DNA of 64,000 bases from positions 1-64,000 of the forward strand of contig JAHEFG010000046.1 of NCBI GenBank assembly GCA_024640305.1, read 5' to 3'. The DNA comes from Gammaproteobacteria bacterium (GTDB lineage Bacteria; Pseudomonadota; Gammaproteobacteria; Steroidobacterales; Woeseiaceae). Both the position numbers and the translations under genes were made by a program. How positions within the stretch are numbered: position 1 is the stretch's first letter; the number at the start of each line of letters is the position of its first letter. A model generated the notes under the pieces. That model was not told the DNA's origin. It saw only the letters and a list, made by a program, of their open reading frames with translations, and made no database searches. Below are positions 1-9,172 of this stretch, in pieces.

Positions 1-975
<975 letters not shown>

Positions 976-1074
976 ATAACACCAAAGATTTTTTGGTGTG
1001 TGTAGCAACATGTAATGCGACACGAGAATACACTCGACTCATCAAAAACTTATCCAGATTGTTAATTTATTCCG

Positions 1075-1099
1075 GATCGTGATCCTTTGATCGTGATCC
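1075..1099 (+). repeat. Tandem 11-bp repeat in 23S-5S spacer
   Basis: GATCGTGATCC occurs twice (1075-1085 and 1089-1099), separated by TTT, just before the 5S gene. Each unit contains the partly self-complementary pair GATC/GATCC, so the transcript can fold in more than one way. A role in rRNA precursor processing is possible but is inference. The rest of the 976-1107 spacer shows no tRNA. Confidence 0.6.
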
Positions 1100-1107
1100 A
1101 ACCAGTT

Positions 1108-1227
1108 TGCCTGGCGGCAATAGCGTGCGGGAACCACCCGATCCCATTTCGAACTCGGAAGTGAAAACGCTCAGCGCCGATGGTAGTGTGGGGTCTCCCC
1201 ATGTGAGAGTAGGACACCGCCAGGCTT
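1108..1227 (+). rRNA. rrf: 5S ribosomal RNA
   Basis: The 120-nt sequence begins TGCCTGGCGGC and ends GCCAGGCTT. It carries the conserved loop segments CCGATCCCAT, CGAACTCGGAAGTGAAA and GCGCCGATGGTAGTGTGGGG of gammaproteobacterial 5S rRNA. The 5' and 3' ends pair to form helix I. It lies 132 nt after the 23S gene in the usual operon order, with no distal tRNA after it. Confidence 0.98.
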
Positions 1228-1239
1228 TATATTCTTAAG

Positions 1240-1270
1240 AAGCCGTTCCCGAAAGGGAACGGCTTTTTTT
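1240..1270 (+). terminator. rRNA operon intrinsic terminator
   Basis: A 10-bp perfect stem (AGCCGTTCCC / GGGAACGGCT) with a GAAA tetraloop is followed by seven T residues. It lies 13 nt after the 5S gene. This is a textbook rho-independent terminator for the rRNA operon. Confidence 0.95.
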
Positions 1271-1320
1271 GTTATGGCTGATACACTTCGAACTCGTCTT
1301 TCCAGCGTGTTTATTTTGTA

Positions 1321-1779
1321 GTGCGATTCGCCGAAGTATTCTTGCGATTAGGGACCAGTCTTGTTGCCTGGATGATGCTGTACGCCCATTTCGTATGGTT
1401 GGCGGCGGTATACGTGATGGGTTGTGGACCTGACGGTGATGAAATGCATCGCCTGTTGCTCGGTCTCGCACCATTTACCTGTGGTTTCGCATTTCTGTTG
1501 CACGTTACTCGTTGTTTCGCGGATATTCACAGCATGCTGCGTTGGCTTGGCGTGCCTTTGCTGCTGTTGGTGCCATTTGCGATTCGAAGCGTCTGGCAAG
1601 TTTTCCAGGCGGTCAATGTCGATGCATCCGCAATCTGCTCGACCGATGCTCCGGCCACGTGGCAATCGTTGTGGGCGCCTGTACAGCTCATGACCTTGCT
1701 GTTGGTTACGTACATGCTTATCAAGGTATGGCGCAGCGTGGCGCGCGATAAAGCAGTTGACTTGAGGACCCAGATTTAA
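1321..1779 (+). CDS. Small integral membrane protein of unknown function
   Basis: I do not recognise the family of this 152-residue protein. It starts at GTG and shows about four hydrophobic segments (roughly residues 9-34, 46-62, 70-90 and 119-138). Between helices 3 and 4 lies a short loop with one Cys, suggesting a periplasmic stretch, and the C-terminus is basic and likely cytoplasmic. It stands alone between the rRNA terminator and mscL on the same strand, 100 bp ahead of mscL. No catalytic motif is visible. A downstream start cannot be excluded, because no strong ribosome binding site precedes the GTG. Confidence 0.65.
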   Translation: MRFAEVFLRLGTSLVAWMMLYAHFVWLAAVYVMGCGPDGDEMHRLLLGLAPFTCGFAFLLHVTRCFADIHSMLRWLGVPLLLLVPFAIRSVWQVFQAVNVDASAICSTDAPATWQSLWAPVQLMTLLLVTYMLIKVWRSVARDKAVDLRTQI

Positions 1780-1879
1780 CGCTGCAACATAAAGTTTTTT
1801 GCGGCTCTAAAAATTGAAAAATAACAAGTCGGGTGAGAAGATTCACCGGCTCACAACAATAATCAATTGGGGAACAATT

Positions 1880-2281
1880 ATGTCCATGATGTCAGAATTT
1901 AAAGACTTCGCGATGAAAGGCAATGTGGTCGATATGGCTGTCGGTATCGTTATCGGTGGTGCATTTGGCAAGATCGTATCGTCGTTTGTGGCCGATGTGC
2001 TAATGCCGCCTATTGGCTTGCTGCTTGGCAATGTCGACTTTTCTGATCTTGCGATCACCCTCAAGGCAGCCAGCGAAGGCGGCGAAGCGGTACTCATGAA
2101 TTACGGTGCTTTCATACAGACCGTTGTCGACTTCGTCATTATCGCATTCGCAATATTCATGGTCGTCAAAGCAATGAACAGCATGAAGAAGAAAGAAGCA
2201 GCGGCACCTGCAGCGCCGGCAGCACCAAGTAAAGAAGAAGTGCTACTCACAGAAATCAGAGATGCGATTCGTTCGAATTGA
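1880..2281 (+). CDS. mscL: Large-conductance mechanosensitive channel MscL
   Basis: This 133-residue inner-membrane channel opens under membrane tension and releases solutes during hypo-osmotic shock. The N-terminus ([20 protein letters not shown]) matches the amphipathic S1 helix and TM1 start of E. coli MscL. TM1 has the [14 protein letters not shown] pore constriction, TM2 lies near residues 75-98, and the C-terminal helix ends in [13 protein letters not shown], as in the family. The ATG at 1880 is chosen because it gives the family N-terminus and follows a GGGGA motif at 1869-1873. The frame is open 22 codons further upstream to a TTG at 1814, but those residues do not match the family. 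An Ala/Pro-rich linker precedes the terminal helix. Confidence 0.97.
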   Translation: MSMMSEFKDFAMKGNVVDMAVGIVIGGAFGKIVSSFVADVLMPPIGLLLGNVDFSDLAITLKAASEGGEAVLMNYGAFIQTVVDFVIIAFAIFMVVKAMNSMKKKEAAAPAAPAAPSKEEVLLTEIRDAIRSN

Positions 2282-2307
2282 TCGCGCGCCCGCAGCTGGC
2301 ATAAAAA

Positions 2308-2335
2308 AAGGCCGGCCTGGTTACAGGCCGGCCTT
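2308..2335. terminator. Bidirectional terminator between mscL and yegP-like gene
   Basis: The perfect 12-bp inverted repeat AAGGCCGGCCTG / CAGGCCGGCCTT encloses a GTTA loop. Seven A residues on the left give a U-tract for the minus-strand gene. On the right there are only three T residues. It should terminate the minus-strand yegP-like transcript strongly and mscL less strongly. Confidence 0.85.
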
Positions 2336-2349
2336 TCCAATTGCGCTGC

Positions 2350-2682
2350 TCAGGTTTGGTCGTCAATCGTCGCGCCGGGCGCTGATCTACCTACACTCTT
2401 GATGCCATTGTCGCGTCCGGATTCGGACGAGTAATTCTGGCTGGTGCCGATTACCTGGCCATTGCTTGCTTTGAGGTTGAAGCGGAACTTGCCACCGCTC
2501 GTGGTCTTCTTCTCAAAGCACTTTTCATCGGTGCAGTTCTTCTGTACTGACTGGATGCCGTTGGTGCAAGAGGCCTTGCTACTGTAGCCCTCGCTCGACA
2601 AAATCGTTTCGCCATTGCCTGCTTTCAGTCGGAATCGAAATTCGCCTGCTTTATCTTTGTAACACTCAAATTTTCCTGCCAT
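2350..2682 (-). CDS. YegP family protein (two DUF1508 repeats)
   Basis: This 110-residue protein is made of two tandem DUF1508 units. The first, around residues 3-50, has KFECYKDKAGEFRFRLKAGNG and GYSSKASCTNGIQSV. The second, around residues 55-100, has CFEKKTTSGGKFRFNLKASNG and NYSSESGRDNGIKSV. E. coli YegP has the same two-repeat plan; the fold is a small beta-alpha unit with no established biochemical role. The ATG at 2682 is preferred over an upstream start because it opens the first repeat and follows GAGGGTGAGGGAG. Four Cys residues (CTNG, NCTDEKCFEKK, ECYK) are more than usual and could form disulfides. Confidence 0.88.
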   Translation of the reverse strand: MAGKFECYKDKAGEFRFRLKAGNGETILSSEGYSSKASCTNGIQSVQKNCTDEKCFEKKTTSGGKFRFNLKASNGQVIGTSQNYSSESGRDNGIKSVGRSAPGATIDDQT

Positions 2683-2868
2683 CTCCCTCACCCTCTCGTA
2701 ATGTGTCTGTGGATTCGTCTCGCAAAAAACTGCATTCCGCGAATTACACAAACCAAGTATATGCCTTGCAATCGCCGAAAAGCGAGACTGAATGGTTACG
2801 GCCGCTCAGTTGTGTCTAGTATGTAGCGACGGGAATAGTGCTACCGCAATGTCTCGTTGTTGGTTTTT

Positions 2869-3810
2869 TCAGGGATGTCGCTCCGGGCGTCCGCTATGTG
2901 TGACAACCGACACCCAGTCGAGCCAGTCGCCTGTCACTTCATCGCGATTGGTTTCGTTCAGCATCTCGTGTCGCCCATCCGCGTAGATTTTCACTTTTAT
3001 TTGTTGATGCAATGTTTGCGCATAATGCATTGCAAGTTGCGTCATGCCCGAGTCACCACCAATAGGGTCGGACTCGCCACCGCTAATCAGAATTGGCAAA
3101 TCTGCAGGTACGCTTGAGATAGCCGTATCGGATGCCACGTCGAACAAACCGCCGAGCAGGCCGACCCAGAGACCACAACTGTATGGGCCACCGCACAGCG
3201 GATCAGATACATACTTGTCAACCTCCGACTCGTCCCTTGAGAGCCAGTCGCGTTCGGTTCGTGCAGGTTCGAACGGCTTATTGAAATCGCCAAAACCGAG
3301 TTTGTCGAGCAGGCGGCTCTTGCCACGCGTGCCCAGCCGCAACGCTTCAATGCGTGCCAGAATCTTGGCTGGTGCCAGTTGCAAACGCGATGGCCATGTT
3401 GAGGCACTCAGAATCAAGCCGGACAACCTTGATCCGCACTGCATCGCGAAAGACTGAGCGACATAGGAACCCATGCTATGGCCAAGCAGAACAACCGGAG
3501 TCCCGGTAAACCTCTGCCGCACGTAGTCATTGACCACCTCGGAATCGTTCACTAACTGTCGCCAGCCATCAACACCCGCGAAATGACCCAGTTCGTCAGC
3601 GTGTTTGCCGTGACCGCAATGATCGTGAACGCATACAGCAAATCCGCGTTCGACCCCCTTTGCGGCAAACCTCGCGTAGCGATCGCTGTGTTCGCCGAGG
3701 CCGTGTAGAATCTGGATGACGCCGCTTGCCTGCCCTTCGGGCACCCAAACCTGCGCGTGAATGTCATGGCCGTCCGCAGCGACCAATGTCTCGTGCTGGT
3801 GATATAACAT
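2869..3810 (-). CDS. Alpha/beta hydrolase, monoacylglycerol lipase-like
   Basis: This 313-residue serine hydrolase belongs to the S33/monoglyceride-lipase-like group (Hydrolase_4). It shows the oxyanion segment LHGLGEHSDRY, the nucleophile elbow GHSMG, the acid region GGESDPIGG and the catalytic His in DGRHEMLNE near the C-terminus. There is no signal peptide, so it is probably cytosolic or membrane-associated. The substrate is likely a lysophospholipid, monoglyceride or other carboxylic ester; this is inferred from family resemblance only. The start at 3810 is an ATG at the family N-terminus (MLYHQHETLV); an in-frame GTG lies at 3852. It is divergent from the glutathione-transferase gene, with about 60 bp shared between them. 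Confidence 0.9.
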   Translation of the reverse strand: MLYHQHETLVAADGHDIHAQVWVPEGQASGVIQILHGLGEHSDRYARFAAKGVERGFAVCVHDHCGHGKHADELGHFAGVDGWRQLVNDSEVVNDYVRQRFTGTPVVLLGHSMGSYVAQSFAMQCGSRLSGLILSASTWPSRLQLAPAKILARIEALRLGTRGKSRLLDKLGFGDFNKPFEPARTERDWLSRDESEVDKYVSDPLCGGPYSCGLWVGLLGGLFDVASDTAISSVPADLPILISGGESDPIGGDSGMTQLAMHYAQTLHQQIKVKIYADGRHEMLNETNRDEVTGDWLDWVSVVTHSGRPERHP

Positions 3811-3872
3811 TACACGACATCCTATACTGAAATCTCCGACGACTGCAGCCACTTAAGACGACAGATGCGCCG

Positions 3873-4580
3873 ATGATCGACCTCTACTACTGGCCAACAC
3901 CGAATGGCCACAAAATATCGATCATGCTCGAGGAGTGTGAACTTGATTACAACCTCATACCTGTCGATATCGGAGCAGGCGATCAGTTTAAACCAGGATT
4001 CTTGCGCATTAGCCCAAACCAGCGTATGCCGGCAATCGTCGACAACGAAGCAGGGGAGTCTGTCTTCGAGGGCGGGGCGATCCTGATTTATCTGGCCGAG
4101 AAGTGCGGCCGATTTCTGCCGACAGAGCCACACGACCGCATGCAGGTGCTGCAATGGCTGTTTTGGCAGGCCGGAGGTCTTGGTCCTATGGCGGGCCAAA
4201 TTAGTCATTTCGTTAGTTACGCGCGCGAGTCAGTGCCGTATGCTCAGGATCGCTACGCAAACGAGTATGATCGTTTGCTCGCCGTCATGGATGTCCGTCT
4301 TCGTGACCGTGAGTTTCTGGCCGGAGAATATTCGATAGCCGACATTGCGTCGTTTCCGTGGTTAGTTCCTCATCGGCGATTCGGCAACGATCTGGACAAG
4401 TTCGAGAATCTTCGCCGTTGGTTTGATGCGATCAAGGAGCGACCTGCGGTGCAGGCTGGTTTAGACTGCGGCAAGGCGTGGAGGACGGGCGCACCAAAGA
4501 GTGATGAAGTTCACGCGATAATGTTCAATCAGAACTCCGAGACTGTCATGCAAGCGGTCGATGCTGCGGAGACAAAATGA
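3873..4580 (+). CDS. Glutathione S-transferase, YfcG/YghU-like
   Basis: This 235-residue cytosolic protein has an N-terminal thioredoxin-like domain (residues 1-80) and an all-helical C-terminal domain. The opening MIDLYYWPTPNGHKISIMLEE carries the TPNGHKI signature of the Nu class (E. coli YfcG and YghU). These bind two glutathione molecules and act as disulfide-bond reductases or peroxidases rather than classical transferases. The glutathione-binding QRMPAIVDN and FEGGAILIYLAE segments are intact. The following citrulline-hydrolase-like gene starts 16 bp after this stop, so the two may be cotranscribed. Confidence 0.9.
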   Translation: MIDLYYWPTPNGHKISIMLEECELDYNLIPVDIGAGDQFKPGFLRISPNQRMPAIVDNEAGESVFEGGAILIYLAEKCGRFLPTEPHDRMQVLQWLFWQAGGLGPMAGQISHFVSYARESVPYAQDRYANEYDRLLAVMDVRLRDREFLAGEYSIADIASFPWLVPHRRFGNDLDKFENLRRWFDAIKERPAVQAGLDCGKAWRTGAPKSDEVHAIMFNQNSETVMQAVDAAETK

Positions 4581-4596
4581 AGCCATCGAGCGAAAG

Positions 4597-5541
4597 ATGA
4601 CGACTACAACAACCGAGTCACAACTCACTTCTACTGTTCTAATGATTCGCCCTGTGCGCTTTGAAAGCAATCCGGATACTGCGGCGTCCAATCGCTTCCA
4701 GGGAAAAACGCAATTAAGTATAGAGGATCAACAGGACGCGGCATTAAAGGAGTTCGACGGGCTCGTGACCATGCTCCGTGAAGCGGACATTGATGTCGTT
4801 GTAGTAGACGACACTCCCGAACCGCATACGCCGGATTCCATATTTCCAAATAACTGGGTTAGTTTCCATGCGGATGGCAGTGTTGTGCTGTATCCAATGG
4901 AAGCCAAAAATCGTCGTGTCGAACGACGGCTGGATATCATCGAAAAACTAAGTGCGGAGTTTGGTTTCCAGGTTGGTGAAGTAATCGATCTTTCGCCGCA
5001 CGAGGAAAATGGACATTTCCTTGAAGGAACGGGCAGCATGGTTCTTGACCGAATCAACCGGGTTGCCTACGCTTGCCAGTCGTCGCGAACCCAACTCGAG
5101 CCGCTCCGCGAGTTTGCACAACGCATGGACTACGAAGTTGTCACGTTTGATGCAGTCGATCGCGATGGCATTGCTATCTACCATACGAATGTGATGATGA
5201 ATATCGGCGAAGAACTTGCAGTGATCTGCGACGAGGCAATTGCCAGAGAAGATCAACGGGCGGCGGTGATGCAGTCGCTGCAGGAATCCGGGCGCGAAGT
5301 CTTATCTTTGACGTTCGAGCAGATGGAAGCTTTTGCCGGAAACATGCTTGAGCTGCGCACGAGTCGTGGGGAACGCGTGGTTGCGATGTCACAACAAGCG
5401 CTGGATAGCCTGACCGGTTGGCAGCTTGGTCGACTGCAGCACAACGGCGGAATATTGGCGTCCGCCATCGACACCATTGAGGCGTCGGCAGGCGGCAGTG
5501 TGCGCTGCATGCTCGCTGAAATTCACCTGCCGAACGGTTGA
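4597..5541 (+). CDS. ctlX: CtlX-like arginine deiminase-related hydrolase
   Basis: This 314-residue pentein-fold (amidinotransferase/arginine deiminase) protein resembles the citrulline-utilisation hydrolase CtlX. Visible signatures are FPNNWVSFHADG near residue 83, the acidic motif EENGHFLEGTGSMVLDR, the catalytic His in IYHTNVMMNIG (His196) and the C-terminal nucleophile in GGSVRCMLAE (Cys304). The family hydrolyses or deiminates guanidino or ureido groups; citrulline is the likely substrate but this is inference. The ATG at 4597 is chosen because it lies after the GST stop; an in-frame ATG at 4561 would overlap GST by 20 bp. A second pentein enzyme lies 1 kb downstream. Confidence 0.85.
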   Translation: MTTTTTESQLTSTVLMIRPVRFESNPDTAASNRFQGKTQLSIEDQQDAALKEFDGLVTMLREADIDVVVVDDTPEPHTPDSIFPNNWVSFHADGSVVLYPMEAKNRRVERRLDIIEKLSAEFGFQVGEVIDLSPHEENGHFLEGTGSMVLDRINRVAYACQSSRTQLEPLREFAQRMDYEVVTFDAVDRDGIAIYHTNVMMNIGEELAVICDEAIAREDQRAAVMQSLQESGREVLSLTFEQMEAFAGNMLELRTSRGERVVAMSQQALDSLTGWQLGRLQHNGGILASAIDTIEASAGGSVRCMLAEIHLPNG

Positions 5542-5616
5542 GCGCCAACCTTTAAAACAACAATTTTAGTCCCATATCAGATTTAGTTTTTATCCTCGAC
5601 TCGAAGGAGAATTTCC

Positions 5617-6522
5617 ATGGCTAACGCCAATCCACAGCGTAACTTTGTCGTGATCGCCGTTGTTCTTGTAGGCATATTTCTGGTCGGGATGCAGTTCGTC
5701 AAAACCATCCCGCCGGGCCAGATCGGTGTCGCGACATTATTCGGTAACGTACAGTCGCAAGGTTTTCCGCAAGGGCTGCACATTCCGGTAAATCCTCTGT
5801 ACCGCTGGACCTTGTTTGACGCGCGGCAAAAGACGCACCTCGAAACTGCGAGCGTACCTAGTCAGGATCAACTACAGACGCGACTCGATGTTAGCGTGCA
5901 GTATCGAATCGACGGTGGCATGGCACCGGACATCCTGGAGCAGACCGGCGATACGGAGTCAGCCGTGCGAGTTCATCTCATTCCGAAGCTGCGGTCATTG
6001 TTGCGAGAACAGGGCAAAAGCATCGAGCGTGCGGAGGATTTCTTCCTGGAAGCGACGCAGGAGACATTGCAGACAGCGCTAACCGAAGGGCTCAAGGATT
6101 ACCTGGCGCCCAAAGGCATTATTGTATCGGCCGTGTTGATTCGCGATATTACGTTGCCGCCCTTTATCGTCGAGGCCATCGAGCGAAAGAAGGAGCGCGA
6201 ACAAGCGGTGGAGCGTGAACGCGCCGAGTTGGAACGCGTCCGCACCGAGCTACAACAACAGGTTGCGCGCGCTGAGGCTGGCCGAGCTGCGGCCATAGAA
6301 GAAGCCGAACGCAAAAGAACCCTGGCGGACGCGCAAGCTTACGAGATCACAAAAATCAACGATGCGATCGCAAGGAATCCAGCGTATATTCAGTTGCAAT
6401 CACTAGAAGCGCTCAAGGCAATCTCCAAGGATCCGGCCAGCAAAGTCTATTTCATCGATGGATCAAGTCCGACCCCGCTGCCGTTGATGCACTTGGGTGA
6501 CGCTCAAACACCAAAGCGATAA
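5617..6522 (+). CDS. SPFH/prohibitin family membrane protein
   Basis: This 301-residue protein has one N-terminal transmembrane helix (residues 10-27) followed by an SPFH/Band-7 domain (about 30-190). A long charged Arg/Glu/Ala-rich coiled coil (about 190-250) and a short C-terminal tail follow. SPFH proteins oligomerise into membrane-anchored cages; bacterial relatives include HflK/HflC and QmcA. Here there is no HflK/HflC partner, so a prohibitin-like single gene is the better description. The start follows GAAGGAG at 5605-5611. It sits between two pentein hydrolases on the same strand. A functional link is possible but unproven. Confidence 0.88.
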   Translation: MANANPQRNFVVIAVVLVGIFLVGMQFVKTIPPGQIGVATLFGNVQSQGFPQGLHIPVNPLYRWTLFDARQKTHLETASVPSQDQLQTRLDVSVQYRIDGGMAPDILEQTGDTESAVRVHLIPKLRSLLREQGKSIERAEDFFLEATQETLQTALTEGLKDYLAPKGIIVSAVLIRDITLPPFIVEAIERKKEREQAVERERAELERVRTELQQQVARAEAGRAAAIEEAERKRTLADAQAYEITKINDAIARNPAYIQLQSLEALKAISKDPASKVYFIDGSSPTPLPLMHLGDAQTPKR

Positions 6523-6526
6523 GATT

Positions 6527-7360
6527 TTGACAAAAATAAGAGACAAGATACTGATGTGTCCACCAGATTATTTTACGGTGGAATACGTCATCAACCCATG
6601 GATGGCTGGCCACGAAGACTCATTGAGTATCGAGCGCGCGCAACAACAGTGGCAGGTCTTGCGTGAAACTATAAGTCGCTTCGCGGACGTTGTTACCGTG
6701 GACCCGGATCCGGCGCTGCCGGATATGGTGTTCACGGCCAACGCCGGTGTCGTGTATGGCGACAAGGCTATCGCCAGTCATTTCATGCCGATGGAGCGAC
6801 GGCCTGAAGAACTGCTGTTCAAGAAGTGGTTCAGAGACAACGGTTTCAATCTTCTGGACCTTCACGAAAAGATCGGTTTTGAAGGTGCCGGTGACTGTCT
6901 GCTGGATCGCGGTGGGCCATGGTTGTGGACGGGTTACGGTTTCCGTACCGAGATAGAGGCGCATGCCGAGATCCAGAAGTTCTTCGATATCGAGCTCGTA
7001 TCGATACGTTTGACCGACGAGCGTTTTTATCACATCGATACCTGCTTTTGTCCGCTTACCGATGGCTTCCTGATGTACCATCCGCCCGCTTTTGACTTCG
7101 ACTCGCGAATCGCAATCGAAAGCAGAATTCCGCCGCACAAGCGCATCATCGTTGACACAGCGGATGCGGGCAACTTCGCCTGTAACGCCATTAACATCGA
7201 TGACAATGTCATTCTCCATCGCGCCTCCGACCCACTAAAAGCGCGGCTGATGTTGGCCGGATTCAAAGTTCATGAAGTCGAATTGACGGAATTCCTGAAG
7301 GCAGGTGGTTCGGCCAAGTGCCTGACCCTCAAACTAAACGAGCCGGTGCGTACTGAGTGA
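6527..7360 (+). CDS. Dimethylargininase/amidinotransferase-like hydrolase
   Basis: This 277-residue pentein-fold enzyme is of the DDAH-like amidinotransferase family. Catalytic signatures are the acidic site in FEGAGDCLLDRGG, His169 in FYHIDTCFCPL and the nucleophile Cys265 in GGSAKCLTL. The opening LMCPPDYFTVEYVINPWM is typical of this group, whose members hydrolyse N-omega-methylarginines or related guanidino compounds; the actual substrate is not visible. The start is uncertain. A TTG at 6527 gives the expected short lead-in; GTG 6497 would overlap the SPFH gene, and ATG 6554 would clip the first strand. Its stop overlaps the next GTG by four bases (GTGA), indicating translational coupling to the M61 peptidase. 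Confidence 0.85.
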   Translation: MTKIRDKILMCPPDYFTVEYVINPWMAGHEDSLSIERAQQQWQVLRETISRFADVVTVDPDPALPDMVFTANAGVVYGDKAIASHFMPMERRPEELLFKKWFRDNGFNLLDLHEKIGFEGAGDCLLDRGGPWLWTGYGFRTEIEAHAEIQKFFDIELVSIRLTDERFYHIDTCFCPLTDGFLMYHPPAFDFDSRIAIESRIPPHKRIIVDTADAGNFACNAINIDDNVILHRASDPLKARLMLAGFKVHEVELTEFLKAGGSAKCLTLKLNEPVRTE

Positions 7361-9168
7361 GTGCTGCGCACGTCTATAGCATTTGGCCGAAAGATCCAGC
7401 GGCCCACCTGTATGAGGTTAGCCTTACAGTAGAAACACCAGACCCGAATGGCCAGGTTTTCGAGATGCCGGCGTGGATTCCCGGTAGCTACATGATTCGC
7501 GATTACGCGAGGCATGTTGTATCGATCAGGGCGGAGTCCGATGGCTGTGCGGTCAAACTCAGGAAGCTTAACAAGAGTAGCTGGCAAGCCGACGCCGTTA
7601 ACCGACCGATTACGGTGGTCGTTGAGGTCTACGGCTACGACCAAAGCGTGCGTGGCGCGCACCTCGATACGACCCATGCGTACTTTAATGGCCCCTGCGT
7701 TTTCCTGTGTGTTACAGGTCAGGAAGAACGCAAATGCATGTTGGCTATTCGACCGCCTGATGCTCCTCTGGGCAAGGACTGGCGAGTTGCTACTTCCATG
7801 CGACGAGAAGGCGCCGAACCTTATGGTTTTGGTGATTACATGGCCGACGATTACGCTGAGCTCATTGATCATCCCGTCGAAATTGGACAACTTTCTATTG
7901 GCGAATTTAACGTCAATGGCATTCCTCATGCGATAGCAATTCGCGGCCAGTCACGAATCGATATCGCGCGTGTTTGCCACGATCTGCAAACCGTTTGCGA
8001 ACAGCAAATGTCATTGCTTGGTGCGCCGCAGGATCTCGATCGATACTTGTTCTTGCTGGATGCTCCGGGTAGTGGCTACGGCGGACTGGAGCACCGCTGG
8101 TCATCGAGTCTCGTGTGTGCGCGAGACAACCTGCCACTGCGCAGTGATACTGATATTAGCGACGGTTACCGAACCTTCCTGGGCCTGGTCAGCCACGAGT
8201 ATTTTCACTTGTGGAATATCAAGCGCATGAAGCCAGCCGTATTCACTCCCTACGACCTTAGCCGCGAAGTTCATACTGGCTTGTTGTGGGTGTTTGAAGG
8301 GATTACGTCCTACTACGACGACCTGGCGCTCGTTCGATCCGGGCTGATATCGCCGGAGAGTTACCTCGAATTGCTTGGCCAGACAATCACACGCGTACTG
8401 CGTGGCGCTGGCCGCGCTCGCCAAAGTGTCGAAGAGTCGAGTTTCGACGCATGGACGAAGTTCTATAAACAAGATGCGAACGCCAGCAACGCGATAGTCA
8501 GTTACTACGCCAAAGGCGCACTCATTGCATTGTCGCTGGATCTTAAGCTTCGCCAGGAGACGCAGGGAAAATCGACGCTCGACGATGTTATGCAGGTTTG
8601 CTGGGATCGCTGGGGAGAGTCGGGTGTCGGGATGCCCGAGGACGGTCTGGAAGTGGTCTGCGAAGAGATTTCCGGGCTGGATCTGGCCGATTTTTTTGCG
8701 GCCTCCATTCGCGGTACCGGCGAGCTACCGCTGAAGAAATTGCTTGGCTCATGTGGAATCAAATACGAGCTTAGGCAAGCGAGTGGCAGTGATGACAAGG
8801 GCGGCAAGCCAGGCAAGACGAGCGAGGCGCCCGGGCCGTGGCTGGGTGCGTCGCTGCTTGAGCGAGATAGCCGGTCCGTATTCACAGCCATATACAACGG
8901 CGGGCCCGCCGAACTCGCCGGCGTTGCTCCCGGGGATATTGCGGTTGCCCTGGACGGTATTGCCTTGACGGCGGCAAATTGCGACCGTCGGCTGCGAACC
9001 TATCGGGATAAAGATACGCTTGAGCTCGTCGTTTTTCGTGGCGACGAACTGCTATCAATGAAGGTCAAGCTTGAGTTGGCGCCGAAGACCACGTGCTATC
9101 TGCAGATCAGTCCTGATGCTGACGATACGATAGTATCTCGCCGCAACGCCTGGCTGCACGTTAACTAG
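7357..9168 (+). CDS. M61 family peptidase with C-terminal PDZ domain
   Basis: This 603-residue glycyl-aminopeptidase-type metalloprotease has an N-terminal beta domain (1-170, with MPAWIPGSYMIRDYARH). The gluzincin catalytic domain contains HEYFH at residues 280-284, with its distal Glu in FEGITSYYDD. A PDZ domain lies around residues 494-575 (WLGASL, GPAELAGVAPGDIAVALDG). M61 enzymes cleave N-terminal Gly or Ala residues. No signal peptide is seen, so a cytosolic location is likely. A stretch of Gly/Lys/Ser (about 475-492) links the last two domains. The gene starts with GTG, overlapping the preceding stop, and ends 4 bp before the EamA gene, so it is inside an operon. Confidence 0.93.
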   Translation: MSAAHVYSIWPKDPAAHLYEVSLTVETPDPNGQVFEMPAWIPGSYMIRDYARHVVSIRAESDGCAVKLRKLNKSSWQADAVNRPITVVVEVYGYDQSVRGAHLDTTHAYFNGPCVFLCVTGQEERKCMLAIRPPDAPLGKDWRVATSMRREGAEPYGFGDYMADDYAELIDHPVEIGQLSIGEFNVNGIPHAIAIRGQSRIDIARVCHDLQTVCEQQMSLLGAPQDLDRYLFLLDAPGSGYGGLEHRWSSSLVCARDNLPLRSDTDISDGYRTFLGLVSHEYFHLWNIKRMKPAVFTPYDLSREVHTGLLWVFEGITSYYDDLALVRSGLISPESYLELLGQTITRVLRGAGRARQSVEESSFDAWTKFYKQDANASNAIVSYYAKGALIALSLDLKLRQETQGKSTLDDVMQVCWDRWGESGVGMPEDGLEVVCEEISGLDLADFFAASIRGTGELPLKKLLGSCGIKYELRQASGSDDKGGKPGKTSEAPGPWLGASLLERDSRSVFTAIYNGGPAELAGVAPGDIAVALDGIALTAANCDRRLRTYRDKDTLELVVFRGDELLSMKVKLELAPKTTCYLQISPDADDTIVSRRNAWLHVN

Positions 9169-9172
9169 ATCC

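Noticed and set aside
1108..1227. A second 5S or distal tRNA after the rRNA operon
   Set aside because: Only one 5S is present, and the terminator follows within 15 nt.
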